DNA from: Brachionus manjavacas
Lineage: Eukaryota > Rotifera > Eurotatoria > Ploima > Brachionidae
DNA length: 64,000 bases
Reading direction: 5' to 3'
Assembly: GCA_019054805.1 (NCBI GenBank)
Contig: JAHQIY010000021.1
Span: 434,001-498,000 of the forward strand
Part shown: one piece after another, positions 7,331-17,480 of the stretch
Numbering within the stretch: the stretch's first letter is position 1
Layout: the number at the start of each line of letters is the position of its first letter
Notes under the pieces: generated by a model
Databases searched by the model: none
What the model was told of the DNA's origin: nothing
What the model saw: the letters and a program-made list of their open reading frames with translations, nothing else
Program-made: the position numbers and the translations under genes

Positions 7331-7969
7331 ATGCAAACACACACTATTAATTTAAATTATTACAGTACAGCCGTATGGTTACGTTATTTTAAAAATAGCA
7401 ATATTGGAATTTTTGGTGGCTCTTTTAATCCGCCACATTTAGGGCATTTACACGTGGCTAAGCACAGTATAGCTAACTGTAATTTACAGTTATTGCTATG
7501 GTTAATTACCCCGCAAAACCCTACTAAACTACATATAAAAAATAATTTACCTATTGCCACTAAAATAAGCTTATGCAAAAAACTTATTTACGGCTATAAT
7601 AATATAAAAATTAGCACATTAGAAGAATCGTTTAGCAATTACTACACCTACAATACTTTAAAAAAACTACACAGCCTTGCCAGCCTAAACAACAACAAAC
7701 TTGTTTGGATTATGGGCGAAGATAGTTGGCAAAACTTTAGTAATTTTTACAATTGGCACAGTTTTTTACAATTTACTAACATTGCAGTTTTTGCCCGTAA
7801 TAATAAATCTTTTGCTTCTTTATGCACAAAATCTACAATGTTGTATTATAATAGTATGGGTAGCAATTTAGTTAACCAAAGTGGCTTAAATAAAGTAATG
7901 TTTTATTTATTGCCAAAAAATACATTATCATCTACTAAAATAAGGAACTCTAATGACTACCTCTTCTAA
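7331..7969 (+). CDS. nadD: nicotinate-nucleotide adenylyltransferase
   Basis: NadD joins nicotinate mononucleotide and ATP to make deamido-NAD. The 212-residue protein carries GGSFNPPHLGHLH (29-41) for nucleotide binding and the C-terminal SSTKIR motif. Residues 1-22 extend ahead of the usual start, but no later ATG would keep the GGSFNPP motif, so this start is kept. The 3' end overlaps rsfS by 17 bases, which indicates coupled translation, as in many alphaproteobacteria. Confidence 0.93.
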   Translation: MQTHTINLNYYSTAVWLRYFKNSNIGIFGGSFNPPHLGHLHVAKHSIANCNLQLLLWLITPQNPTKLHIKNNLPIATKISLCKKLIYGYNNIKISTLEESFSNYYTYNTLKKLHSLASLNNNKLVWIMGEDSWQNFSNFYNWHSFLQFTNIAVFARNNKSFASLCTKSTMLYYNSMGSNLVNQSGLNKVMFYLLPKNTLSSTKIRNSNDYLF

Positions 7970-8333
7970 AACTCTAGAAAAAACCATATTAAAAACCCTA
8001 AAAGATAACAAAGCTTTAAACACCGTATGCATTAAATTGGGTAAAACTAGCAATGTAGCCGATTCTATAATAATTACCACAGGTACATCTACCCGCCATG
8101 TAAACACTTTAAAAGATAAAGTTAGCAGAGAAGCTAAAAATATTGGTGCTAACGTGTTAGGATCTGAAGGCGAAAAAGAAGCCAACTGGATTGTGCTAGA
8201 CCTAGAAAGCATTGTAGTGCACTTTTTTAGACAAGAAGTAAGAGAATACTACAACATAGAAAAAATTTGGGAAATAGACGCAGAAAACCCAACCGCTATG
8301 CCTACAGAAAGTACCGATGAACCTGCAAATTAA
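7953..8333 (+). CDS. rsfS: ribosome silencing factor RsfS
   Basis: RsfS binds L14 and blocks joining of the ribosomal subunits during starvation. The 126-residue protein contains DSIIITTGTSTRHVNTL and the EGEKEANWIVLDL and VVHFF motifs of the family. It overlaps nadD by 17 bases and has an AAGGA site before its ATG. An acidic tail (about 108-126) is slightly longer than usual. Confidence 0.93.
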   Translation: MTTSSKTLEKTILKTLKDNKALNTVCIKLGKTSNVADSIIITTGTSTRHVNTLKDKVSREAKNIGANVLGSEGEKEANWIVLDLESIVVHFFRQEVREYYNIEKIWEIDAENPTAMPTESTDEPAN

Positions 8334-8360
8334 TTAACGTTTATATAATTTTAAATAAAT

Positions 8361-8807
8361 ATGAAAATAAACATAGTGGCTTGCGGTGTAATAAAAAATA
8401 CCAATTTAGAAAATTTAATTTATTATTACACCAAGCAACTTAAACAATTTAGTACAAACATTATACAAATTAATGTTAAAAATTTAAATAATAACCAAGC
8501 AAATGCAAAGTTATTGCAAACTTTACAAGGTTTTAACCATAGCTACAATATTTTGTTAGATGAAAACGGCAAGCAACTAACTAGCCTACAATTTGCCAGC
8601 ACATTGCAAAGTTTAACTACTTATAAAAACATTAACTTTGCTATTGGCCCTAATAATGGTTTTAACCAACAGGCTAAACAATATGCTAATTTGTTGTTGG
8701 GGCTTTCTGCATTTACATTGCCACATAAGTTGGCTAGGCTTATGCTTATAGAACAAATTTACCGAGCCGAAAGCATAATTAACAACCTACCCTACCATAA
8801 ACAATAA
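8361..8807 (+). CDS. rlmH: 23S rRNA pseudouridine1915 N3-methyltransferase RlmH
   Basis: RlmH is a SPOUT methyltransferase acting on helix 69 of 23S rRNA. The 148-residue size is typical, and the C-terminal LPHKLARLMLIEQIYRAE and the final PYHK match the family. The glycine-rich cofactor loop reads AIGPNNGF, where many family members have IGG-x-x-G, so it is somewhat divergent. It follows rsfS by 27 bases. Confidence 0.9.
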   Translation: MKINIVACGVIKNTNLENLIYYYTKQLKQFSTNIIQINVKNLNNNQANAKLLQTLQGFNHSYNILLDENGKQLTSLQFASTLQSLTTYKNINFAIGPNNGFNQQAKQYANLLLGLSAFTLPHKLARLMLIEQIYRAESIINNLPYHKQ

Positions 8808-8923
8808 ACAATATATAATGTATTAAGCCACTTATTAATAAGTAACAAAATTAACTATTATTATGCTATAATTTACATATATAACATTTAACAAGCTTAA
8901 TAAATTAATTATAGAGTTGTATT

Positions 8924-10459
8924 ATGACACAAAAAGTTTTACTTACTATTTTAGATGGCTGGGGATATACCCCTAAAAATGAAAACACCAACGCTATAGA
9001 AGTTGGCAACACTACTTACTGGAAACAACTTGTTAACAATAACCCTAAAGCGTTTTTAACCACATTTGGTATAGATGTTGGCTTGCCAGAAGGGCAAATG
9101 GGGAATTCGGAAGTTGGGCACACCAACATTGGTGCCGGCAGAGTAGTTTACCAAGACCTACCAAAAATTAACAAAGCTATGTCAGAAGATTGTATAAAAG
9201 ATATTGCAGAACTACAAAAATCTATAGCCTTAGCTAAACAAAACAACAGTGATGTGCATATTATGGGCTTGTATTCTAATGGCGGGGTGCATTCTAGCTA
9301 TTTGCACTATCTACATTGTGCCGAAATTTTTGCTAAAAATAACATTAACGTTTATTTACACATTTTTACCGACGGCAGAGATACCCCACCAAGTAGTGCT
9401 ATTAACTTTTTGCCAGAATTAGATAATCTATTGGCTAAATACAATAACATTAAAATAGCCACAATTTGCGGTAGATACTACGCTATGGATAGAGACAACC
9501 GCTGGGAACGTATAGAAAAAGCATACAATTGCATGGTAAATGCCAAGGCAGAATACTCTACAGATAATTTAAAAGATTACTTACAACAAAGCTACAACAA
9601 CAAAATTAACGATGAATTTATAGAACCCGCAGTGTTTAGTAATTACAACGGTATGCAAAACAACGATATTATTTGCATGATAAACTTTAGAAACGACCGT
9701 GCCAGACAAATACTAAACGCCCTACTATTACCAAACTTTAACGGGTTTAACCGCACAAAAACCATTAATTTTGCTTGTGCTGTAGGTATGGTAGAATATT
9801 CGGACGAATTAGCTAAAAATATGCTAACTCTATTTGCTAAAAAAGAACTTAAAAACACTTTAGGCGAATGGATAGCAAAACAAGGTTTAAAACAATTGCG
9901 TGTAGCAGAAACCGAAAAGTATCCGCATGTAACTTTCTTTTTTAATGGTGGGCAAGAAACCCCTTTTACTAACGAAGATAGAATTTTAGTGCCTTCGCCC
10001 AAAGTAGCTACTTACGATTTACAGCCAGAAATGTCGGCTTTTGAAATTACCAACAACGTAATTAACGCTATGCAACAAAATAACCACAACCTAATAGTGG
10101 TAAATTACGCCAACGGCGATATGGTGGGGCATACCGGTAGTTTAAATGCAGCGGCTAAAGCCACAGAAGCGGTAGACAACTGCTTACAAAAATTACATGC
10201 AGAAGTAATTAATAATAATTATATTTGGTTAATTATTGCAGACCACGGCAATTGCGAAGAAATGTGGGATTATGATAATAATGTTGCACACACTCAGCAT
10301 ACCACCAACTTAGTTTACTGTATTTTAACAAATTATAAGTACAATAACAATATTACGTTACAAAACGGTAAATTAGCCGATGTAGCCGTTACTGTACTAG
10401 ATTTGCTAAACCTAGAAAAACCAAAGGAAATGGATGGCTGTAGTTTACTTAAAAAATAA
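8924..10459 (+). CDS. gpmI: 2,3-bisphosphoglycerate-independent phosphoglycerate mutase
   Basis: GpmI interconverts 3- and 2-phosphoglycerate in glycolysis using two metal ions. The 511-residue protein has the N-terminal metal motif LDGWG (Asp11), the phosphoserine site MGNSEVGH (Ser62), the HIFTDGRDTPP motif and C-terminal ADHGN and HTQHT metal ligands. All key residues look intact. The gene sits in the conserved rlmH-gpmI-envC order. Confidence 0.96.
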   Translation: MTQKVLLTILDGWGYTPKNENTNAIEVGNTTYWKQLVNNNPKAFLTTFGIDVGLPEGQMGNSEVGHTNIGAGRVVYQDLPKINKAMSEDCIKDIAELQKSIALAKQNNSDVHIMGLYSNGGVHSSYLHYLHCAEIFAKNNINVYLHIFTDGRDTPPSSAINFLPELDNLLAKYNNIKIATICGRYYAMDRDNRWERIEKAYNCMVNAKAEYSTDNLKDYLQQSYNNKINDEFIEPAVFSNYNGMQNNDIICMINFRNDRARQILNALLLPNFNGFNRTKTINFACAVGMVEYSDELAKNMLTLFAKKELKNTLGEWIAKQGLKQLRVAETEKYPHVTFFFNGGQETPFTNEDRILVPSPKVATYDLQPEMSAFEITNNVINAMQQNNHNLIVVNYANGDMVGHTGSLNAAAKATEAVDNCLQKLHAEVINNNYIWLIIADHGNCEEMWDYDNNVAHTQHTTNLVYCILTNYKYNNNITLQNGKLADVAVTVLDLLNLEKPKEMDGCSLLKK

Positions 10460-10469
10460 AGTTATTAAC

Positions 10470-11477
10470 ATGTATAAAGCTATAATTAAGTTTATAGCTT
10501 TATGTGTTTTGTTTAATATTATTTTTTATAGCTACTGTGTTGCTAGTACGCAAACCGAACTAGTTAGATTATCGGAAATTGTTAGGCAAAACGAAACCGA
10601 ACTAAGCAAATTAAAAGACGAACAAGAAAAACTAGCTCTGCAACAACAACATATTAAACAAAAAATTACAGAATATCAAAAAGCACTTAGCACCACTGTG
10701 GTTTCTGCTTATAAGCTTAATGGGTTGCCTAGTAAGTTATTGGTAAGTAATTCTAACAACAATGCTACTGCGGTGGCGTATTCTTTATTTGCTTATTACC
10801 ATACGTATTTAAAGCAAAAAACTAATTCGTTTAACGAATACATACAACTAGTAAAACAAAACGAAATTACCTTAAACAATTTACAAACAAAAATTAACCG
10901 CATTAACTATGTAGTGGCTAAAAATAAAAAGCAATTACAAACCATGCTTGCTAATAATAACACCAATGTTGCTAATATTAAGCAATCTAACGCTAATTTA
11001 GTTAAACAACAAAACAATATAGCCTATTTAATTAATAAAATTTCTAACAATAATTTATTGCTAAAGCAAGAACAACAAGAAGATAAAAACCTAGAAAAAA
11101 ATTATAAAAATAAGTTTGTGTGGCCTTCTGCTGGTTATATTGAAAGTAATTTTTTAAGCAATAATAACCCAATGTATAAAAACGGCATTACCTTGGTAAC
11201 CCTACCGCAAAGCCAAATTGTTAGCCCTATGCAAGGCGAAGTAGTTTTTATAGACAACGGCAATTATTTAGATTTAAACAACATTATTATTATAAAGCAC
11301 TCGGCTTCTTACTATAGTGTTTTAATAGGCAACTTTAAGCCTTTTGTTATGATTACCCAACTAGTACAAACACACGAACCCATTGCTATTACCAACAATA
11401 AATCTAGCCTACTGTACTTTGAAATGCAATACCAAAACCAACCAATTAACCCCAATAATTGGCTAGTTAAACGTTAA
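10470..11477 (+). CDS. EnvC-like murein hydrolase activator (degenerate M23)
   Basis: The protein starts best at ATG 10470, since the frame upstream lies inside gpmI; this gives 335 residues with a signal peptide (about 1-27). A long coiled coil (about 30-210) rich in Gln, Asn and Lys is followed by a LytM/M23 domain. The domain lacks the zinc-binding His-x3-Asp and His-x-His residues: the first motif reads YKNGITLV and the last reads LLYFEMQ. This matches EnvC, which activates amidases rather than cutting peptidoglycan itself. The position gpmI-envC-ctpA is standard for alphaproteobacteria. Confidence 0.85.
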   Translation: MYKAIIKFIALCVLFNIIFYSYCVASTQTELVRLSEIVRQNETELSKLKDEQEKLALQQQHIKQKITEYQKALSTTVVSAYKLNGLPSKLLVSNSNNNATAVAYSLFAYYHTYLKQKTNSFNEYIQLVKQNEITLNNLQTKINRINYVVAKNKKQLQTMLANNNTNVANIKQSNANLVKQQNNIAYLINKISNNNLLLKQEQQEDKNLEKNYKNKFVWPSAGYIESNFLSNNNPMYKNGITLVTLPQSQIVSPMQGEVVFIDNGNYLDLNNIIIIKHSASYYSVLIGNFKPFVMITQLVQTHEPIAITNNKSSLLYFEMQYQNQPINPNNWLVKR

Positions 11478-11612
11478 TTTTTGCCATTTAAAAAGAATCT
11501 ACAAAAAATTATTAACTTTTAGATTTTAATTTTATAAGTTTAAAAGCTAAGCACTGTATAGCGTTATTTAAAATTAACAATTAATAAATAAATTTTACCG
11601 TATAATTAATTT

Positions 11613-12599
11613 ATGAAAAACAAATTATCTATACAGCTACTAGCCCTACTATGTACGTTATTAGTTGGTTTTACTGCCGGTTTTGTTGTATCTAACCGCT
11701 ATAACGCCACACAATACACGGCATTGCAAAATCCTAATTTACAACAAGCCATTAGCAAGTTTAATAGCTTTATAATAGCTTTAGATAAATACTACTATGT
11801 TAATATAAATCATAACCAAGTAGTAAACACCGCCATACAGTCTGTTTTAAATAGCTTAGATAACTTTAGCACCATTTTACCTATTAGCAATGCTTTAAAC
11901 AACAACACTAAACTAAGCTTAAGCAACAATAAAAATAATAATCCGGTTAGTGCGCTTAATTCGTTTAACAGCAATAACCAAAATAAAAATGTTGTGGTAA
12001 AAACCATTAATAACACTTTATATATTAAAATTAATAGTTTTGTAAAAAACACTAGCAAAGTATTGCAAAATAAAGTATTAACAGTGCTTAACCAAAACCC
12101 TGCTATTAGTGGCGTTATACTAGATTTACAAAATAATCCGGGTGGTTATTTAAACGAAGGCGTAGCCACTGCAGATATTTTTTTAGAATACGGCCTAATA
12201 GCCACAGTGCCCAATTATAAAAGCAACCAAAATTATAACTCTACCTTGGCTAACTATACCGCCACGGCCTTGGTTGTTAATAAACCGTTGTATAGTTTAC
12301 CTATGTATGTATTGGTTAATAATAAAACGGCTTCGGCGGCCGAACTAGTAGCAGGCACCTTACAAAACAATAACCGTGCTATTGTGGTTGGGCAACCAAC
12401 TGTTGGCAAAAATTTAATACAAAGCACTTTTTATTTGCAAAATAATTTTGCTATAAAACTAACCACGGCCAGTTATATACTACCGCCTAGTAAACACTAC
12501 AAAACAAACAACTTTAACGGTATTAAGCCAAATATACTAGTAAAAAATAATATTTTAGATTATACTATTAATATAATACAAAAATCTAAAACAAAATAA
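11613..12599 (+). CDS. ctpA: S41 C-terminal processing protease, apparently without PDZ
   Basis: This 328-residue protein begins with a signal anchor and has the S41 core: DLQNNPGGYLNEGV, the catalytic serine in TASAAE and the general-base lysine in VGKNLIQ. Family members usually carry a PDZ domain of about 90 residues between the DNFS-like motif and the core. Here that stretch is only about 55 residues, mostly Asn/Ser/Leu with no PDZ features. It should therefore be a periplasmic protease lacking the usual substrate gate. It is followed by rppH after 12 bases. Confidence 0.85.
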   Translation: MKNKLSIQLLALLCTLLVGFTAGFVVSNRYNATQYTALQNPNLQQAISKFNSFIIALDKYYYVNINHNQVVNTAIQSVLNSLDNFSTILPISNALNNNTKLSLSNNKNNNPVSALNSFNSNNQNKNVVVKTINNTLYIKINSFVKNTSKVLQNKVLTVLNQNPAISGVILDLQNNPGGYLNEGVATADIFLEYGLIATVPNYKSNQNYNSTLANYTATALVVNKPLYSLPMYVLVNNKTASAAELVAGTLQNNNRAIVVGQPTVGKNLIQSTFYLQNNFAIKLTTASYILPPSKHYKTNNFNGIKPNILVKNNILDYTINIIQKSKTK

Positions 12600-12611
12600 T
12601 CTATTACAAAA

Positions 12612-13097
12612 ATGCAAAAAATTTACAGAAAATCTATTGGTTGCGTGTTGCTAAACAATAATAACAAAGTATTTTTAGCTAAACGAGTAAACGACAATTT
12701 ACCCAGAATGCAAAACCCTTGGCAAATGCCACAAGGTGGTGTAGAACAAGGCGAAACTTTAGAGCAAACTTTGTTTAGAGAGTTAAGAGAAGAAATTGGT
12801 ACTAATAATATAGCAATTTTAGCTAAATCTAATACTGTATATTACGATTTTCCGCCACATGTTGCCGAAAAACTACAAAAACATTTTGGCAGTTACTACT
12901 GCGGGCAAGAACAAGTATGGTTTTATTGCAAATTTTTAGGAGACGATAGCGAATTTAATTTTAAATTAACTAATCATCCAGAATTTACAGAGTTTGAATG
13001 GGTAACGCCAGAAGTTGCCATAGAGCGTGCCGTAGACTTTAAAAAAGACTTATATAAAGAAGTTTTTAACCAAGCTAAATTTTTACAACTGGTATAA
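12612..13097 (+). CDS. rppH: RNA pyrophosphohydrolase
   Basis: RppH removes pyrophosphate from the 5' end of mRNA and so starts decay. The 161-residue protein has a complete Nudix box (GGVEQGETLEQT then RELREEIG) and the family end motifs WVTPEVAIE and FKKDLYKEV. The length is typical. It lies 9 bases before a cation antiporter gene. Confidence 0.93.
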   Translation: MQKIYRKSIGCVLLNNNNKVFLAKRVNDNLPRMQNPWQMPQGGVEQGETLEQTLFRELREEIGTNNIAILAKSNTVYYDFPPHVAEKLQKHFGSYYCGQEQVWFYCKFLGDDSEFNFKLTNHPEFTEFEWVTPEVAIERAVDFKKDLYKEVFNQAKFLQLV

Positions 13098-13105
13098 ATT
13101 ATAGT

Positions 13106-14032
13106 ATGGAATATCTACTAATTGCCGTTGGGGTTGCTTTGTTAACAGTTGGGGCTAACTACTTAGTTAATACCGCTTTAGCTATTGGGGTTAAGCTAAA
13201 AATTAATCCAGCTTTTTTAGGTATGGTGGTTTTAGGCTTTGGTACTTCTTTGCCAGAGCTACAGTCTTCGGTTACTGCGGCCGTAAAAAATTTGCAAGCC
13301 GTGGCAATGGGTAATGTTATAGGTAGTAATATTTTTAATGTATTGTTTGTATTAGGTGTTTGTGCCTTAATTTCTAACTTAACGGTTAAAAAAATTTATA
13401 AAACCGATATAGCCTATTTATTAATTACCAACATTGCATTTGCGGTGTTTTTATTGTACGTAGGTATTAATTTATACACAGGTTTAGTTTTAATTGTTTT
13501 ATTTTTGGCTAGTTTAATTAGTAGTTATAAAGTACACAAAAATAATTACGCACAGTCTATAGAAAACGACTTAAAATCTACCCATATAGTTAAAATACTG
13601 CTATTTGCGGTGGTAGGTTTTTTTGGCCTGTTTTACGGAGCCGAACTACTAATAAACAACAGTATTATAATAGCCAATAAACTAGGGTTAAGCCAACGCA
13701 TAATAGGTATAACTGTAGTTGCTATTGGTACATCTTTACCAGAACTTGCCACTAGCGTAATAGCAAGTTTAAAAAAACAAAACGATATGGCCGTGTATAA
13801 TATTATTGGTAGCAATATTTTTAATATATCTATTATAGCTGGGGTGTCTGGGGTTATTAATCCATTTTATATGGGTAAAATTTTTGAACTAGATATTGCT
13901 TTTTTTGCACTAGCTTTAGTTATACTAACCATAATAGCTTTGCGTTATGCCAATAAAACCGTTGGTAAGCAGTTATCTATAACTATGTTGGTTTATTTTG
14001 TAATTTACAGTACTTTATTATTTTATAAGTAA
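13106..14032 (+). CDS. CaCA family Na+/Ca2+ antiporter, YrbG-like
   Basis: The 308-residue membrane protein consists of two homologous halves of about five membrane segments each. The alpha repeats read GFGTSLPELQSS and AIGTSLPELATS, each followed by GSNIFN, the ion-binding signature of the calcium/cation antiporters. It is complete. It sits between rppH and uvrC with gaps under 10 bases and is likely in their operon. Confidence 0.92.
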   Translation: MEYLLIAVGVALLTVGANYLVNTALAIGVKLKINPAFLGMVVLGFGTSLPELQSSVTAAVKNLQAVAMGNVIGSNIFNVLFVLGVCALISNLTVKKIYKTDIAYLLITNIAFAVFLLYVGINLYTGLVLIVLFLASLISSYKVHKNNYAQSIENDLKSTHIVKILLFAVVGFFGLFYGAELLINNSIIIANKLGLSQRIIGITVVAIGTSLPELATSVIASLKKQNDMAVYNIIGSNIFNISIIAGVSGVINPFYMGKIFELDIAFFALALVILTIIALRYANKTVGKQLSITMLVYFVIYSTLLFYK

Positions 14033-14037
14033 ATATT

Positions 14038-15867
14038 ATGTCTGGTGGCTTAATAATAAAACAAATTTCTGCATTTATTCCTAATTCGGCCGGCATATAC
14101 CAAATGCTAAACGCCAATGGTAAAATTATTTACATTGGTAAAGCCAAGGATTTAAAAAAACGAGTATACAGCTATAGTAGTTCTAACTTAAGCCCTAAAA
14201 CCGCTTTTATGGTTAGCTTGGTGCATAATGTAAAGTGGATAATTACTAATTCGGAAAAAGAGGCTTTAATTTTAGAAGCCGACCTAATAAAAAACATTAA
14301 ACCACAGTTTAATATTTTACTTAAAGACGATAAAAGCCAACCTTTTATTAAATTTTGGCTAGAAGATGAATACCCAAGAATAACAAAATATAGAGGCAAA
14401 AACAAAACACAATCTAAAGATTTGCTAGGGCCTTTTGCATCTAGCAAAGAAGCAGACGAGTTTATAAAAATTTTACAAAAATTATTTTTACTTAGAACCT
14501 GCAGTAACGCTACCTTTAATAACCGAGTATCCCCTTGCATTTTGCACCAAATTAAACGTTGCAGTGCCCCTTGTGTTAATAAAATTTCTACCCAAGACTA
14601 TGCAACCCTTTGCAAGCAAGCCATAAACTTTTTAAAAGGTAACAGCCAGTTGCTTAAACAAACGCTATCTAACCAAATGCACCAAGCTAAAGAAAAACAA
14701 GACTTTGAGTCTGCTATTATTTTTAGAGACAGGTTAATTCAATTAAACAACACGCTGTCTAAGCAATCTATTTTACTAAATAATAGCGAAAACGCAGACT
14801 TTATTGCAATTATACCAGCTGTACAATACAATAAAGAAAGCTACTTTATAAAATTATTTATGTTGCGGGGCGGGCACAACTACGGCTTTGTAGATAAAAT
14901 GCTAGAGTTTAAAGTAGAAACCAGCATAGAAGAAGCTTTAGAATATTTTTTAATGCAATATTATCAAAATATGGCAGATATTCCTAACATTTACACTAAC
15001 GTAAGCATTACTGCTACCCATATAGCAGAGGTACTGCAAGATAAAAGCCAAAAAGCAATTAAAATATTAACGCCCAACAACACGCAAAAAAAAGATTTAA
15101 TGCAAATTGTAATAAATAATGCACACGAATCGCTACAAAAATATTTTGCGGATAACACTAAATGGTTAGAAAAATTTAATAGCCTAAAAGATTTTTTTAA
15201 AATACCCAATAGCATTAATAACATAGAAATTTATGATAATTCGCATTTTTTTGGCGAGCTACCCTTAGGAGTAATGGTTAGCGCCAACATAAGTGGCTTT
15301 AATAAAAACAACTACCGTATTTTTAATGTAAAAGATAATATAAACCCTAGCGATGATTACGCAATTTTAAACGAAGTTTTTACCAGAAGATTTGCTAAAG
15401 ACACTAAACTAGAAAAACCCGATTTAATATTGGTAGACGGCGGTAAAGGCCAGTTTAACATTGCAAAAAATGTATTGCAACAGCACAATATTAATATTCC
15501 GTTAGTAGCTATTGCAAAAGGCGAAGAACGCAACAAAAGCCAAGAAAAATTATTTTTAGATAATCAATTAATTAGTAATAATCAAATACCTATTAATATT
15601 TTACACTTTATTCAACAATTACGTAACGAAGCCCACCGCTTTGCCGTTAAAAGCATAAACCAACGCAAACAAAAATCTTTAAAAGCTTCGGGGTTAGATG
15701 GAATTCCTGCAATAGGAAAAAAACGCAAACAGCTATTGCTTAACCAGTTTGGTAGTATACAAAACATTAGGCAGGCTTCGGTAGAGCAACTAGAAAAAAC
15801 GCCAATGTTTAACAAAGCGTTAGCCACTGGCGTTTATAATTATTTTAACAGCAAAGCTAAAAATTAA
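14038..15867 (+). CDS. uvrC: excinuclease ABC subunit C
   Basis: UvrC makes both incisions in nucleotide excision repair. The 609-residue protein has the N-terminal GIY-YIG nuclease (GIYQML, YIGKAKDLKKRV), a UVR motif (about 205-238) that binds UvrB, the RNase H-like nuclease with YDNSHFFG and LVDGGKGQ aspartates, and C-terminal helix-hairpin-helix DNA-binding motifs (GIPAIGKKRKQ). All domains look intact. It converges on the outer-membrane gene with only 2 bases between stops. Confidence 0.96.
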   Translation: MSGGLIIKQISAFIPNSAGIYQMLNANGKIIYIGKAKDLKKRVYSYSSSNLSPKTAFMVSLVHNVKWIITNSEKEALILEADLIKNIKPQFNILLKDDKSQPFIKFWLEDEYPRITKYRGKNKTQSKDLLGPFASSKEADEFIKILQKLFLLRTCSNATFNNRVSPCILHQIKRCSAPCVNKISTQDYATLCKQAINFLKGNSQLLKQTLSNQMHQAKEKQDFESAIIFRDRLIQLNNTLSKQSILLNNSENADFIAIIPAVQYNKESYFIKLFMLRGGHNYGFVDKMLEFKVETSIEEALEYFLMQYYQNMADIPNIYTNVSITATHIAEVLQDKSQKAIKILTPNNTQKKDLMQIVINNAHESLQKYFADNTKWLEKFNSLKDFFKIPNSINNIEIYDNSHFFGELPLGVMVSANISGFNKNNYRIFNVKDNINPSDDYAILNEVFTRRFAKDTKLEKPDLILVDGGKGQFNIAKNVLQQHNINIPLVAIAKGEERNKSQEKLFLDNQLISNNQIPINILHFIQQLRNEAHRFAVKSINQRKQKSLKASGLDGIPAIGKKRKQLLLNQFGSIQNIRQASVEQLEKTPMFNKALATGVYNYFNSKAKN

Positions 15868-15869
15868 AA

Positions 15870-17315
15870 CTAAAAGGCTAAAATTAAACCTACCCTAACC
15901 GATGCTTGCTCTCTTTTAATATCAAAATTATATTCTTTTAATTCTAAGTTGGTTTGTTTAACGCCGTTAGCCTCGGTTGTAACTACGTTAACGTATTTAG
16001 CTTTAACATTAGAAGCAGAATTAATTACATAATTACCTTCTATTTGTAAAGCTAAGGTTTTATATAACTTTACATTAGCCCCTAAGCCCACTTTAAAGCT
16101 AGTTAAAAACACATCTTGCGAATCGTTTTCTAATTTATAATACTTATCGCCTGTTTTAGATTCTACTGTACTTCTAGTTTGCCCTTTGTAAGAGTAATAA
16201 GTACAATCTAAACTCCCTATAGTTTCAAATTCTCTACCTGGTTTGCCTTGTATTACTGCATCATCAAACACTACATTAAAACGATCACTGGATGTTTCAA
16301 AAAAAGCTTCATCATCAGCCTTAAATTCAGATATGCTAGAAGGGTTTAGTGCAGAATAACAGATGCGTTGTTTAATATAATCCAAACCTTCAGAAGACCC
16401 ATCGTTTTGAAAGTTGTCCAAATATTCCTCTACTAAGTCGCTATTTAAAACTTTATATTTTCCCGCATTTAGTGTGTACTTATCTAATTGCTTTTGCTTA
16501 TCTGCATAAACCGACAACGCTTGCATTTTAATATCTACACTTTGTACGCCTACTTCGGCAGACCCAGTTAAGTATAAATTGTAGCTACGTTCTTGCCAAA
16601 AGTTGTAATGCAAAGCAATAGCGGCGGTGTTCATGGCTTTAGATTTAAGGCTTAAGTTAAACCCCGCAAAATCATTAAATTTAGCTTTTTGTAAGTCTTT
16701 TATTACAAATTCGTTAATTGCGGTGTAAGTGTTACTATCGTAGCCTAACTCTACACCAAAAGAAACTCTATTGCCTTTGTAATAGCCTACTCTGGCACCG
16801 TAGCCACCGCTAGATTCTGAAGAAGATTTGTTTTCATTAAATTGTAAATTGCTATCTGCTTTATTGGTAGATAAATCCATAACCGCTAATGGCTTTATTT
16901 GGCTACTATAAGCATAAGCAACTACTTTGTTGGTTAACAAATTAAATATTTTAGAATTAATTAAACGTTCTTCTTGTCTTTTTTTGTAGTTTTCTAATAC
17001 AGTATTACGCAATTGTTGTTGTTTAATAACGTCTTCGTTAGTAACTACATCTACTGTATTTGCATTTTCGCCCTGATTAATTTGCGTAACCACATTGCCG
17101 TTTTCGTCTATTACATCTACATTTTGCGGTTGTATAGCAGAAATAATTTGCTGGTTAAGTATTTGGCTAAAATTAATTGTTGGCGGTTGCAAAGCTTTGT
17201 TGTAATCTGTTAGTTGCTCTATAAAAGTTTGAGCCTGAACAAAGCTAAAAAAAGAAAATAAAAAAAATAGTGCTACATGTTTTGTAGATTGTTTTAAATT
17301 TTTAAAGTACAGCAT
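15870..17315 (-). CDS. outer-membrane beta-barrel surface protein
   Basis: The 481-residue protein has a signal peptide ending near FSFVQAQ (about residue 29). A Gln/Asn-rich helical N-terminal region (about 30-130) follows, then long alternating amphipathic strands (GYGARVGYY, VSFGVELGY, VGLGANVKLY) ending in RVGLILAF with a terminal Phe. This is the pattern of alphaproteobacterial porin-like surface antigens. A cysteine pair lies in one long loop (about 325-375). It is a single-gene unit divergent from rplY. The exact family is not certain. Confidence 0.75.
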   Translation of the reverse strand: MLYFKNLKQSTKHVALFFLFSFFSFVQAQTFIEQLTDYNKALQPPTINFSQILNQQIISAIQPQNVDVIDENGNVVTQINQGENANTVDVVTNEDVIKQQQLRNTVLENYKKRQEERLINSKIFNLLTNKVVAYAYSSQIKPLAVMDLSTNKADSNLQFNENKSSSESSGGYGARVGYYKGNRVSFGVELGYDSNTYTAINEFVIKDLQKAKFNDFAGFNLSLKSKAMNTAAIALHYNFWQERSYNLYLTGSAEVGVQSVDIKMQALSVYADKQKQLDKYTLNAGKYKVLNSDLVEEYLDNFQNDGSSEGLDYIKQRICYSALNPSSISEFKADDEAFFETSSDRFNVVFDDAVIQGKPGREFETIGSLDCTYYSYKGQTRSTVESKTGDKYYKLENDSQDVFLTSFKVGLGANVKLYKTLALQIEGNYVINSASNVKAKYVNVVTTEANGVKQTNLELKEYNFDIKREQASVRVGLILAF

Positions 17316-17480
17316 TTAACCCATTTTAACATTGTAAGTTGTTGTTTTGTTGTATACATTACTATAATTATAATACAGTTTTAATAAATATAAAACATAT
17401 AAATATAAAATAAAAGTTTTATTATAAATAATAACATATTTATTTACAAATGTGGCAATTAATTTTTACAAAAAAAATCA

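Noticed and set aside
10434-10469. An earlier start for the EnvC-like protein
   Set aside because: The extra 12 codons lie inside the end of gpmI and spoil the signal peptide. ATG 10470 is better.
10470-11477. The M23 protein as an active endopeptidase
   Set aside because: The zinc-binding histidines and aspartate are replaced, as in EnvC activators.
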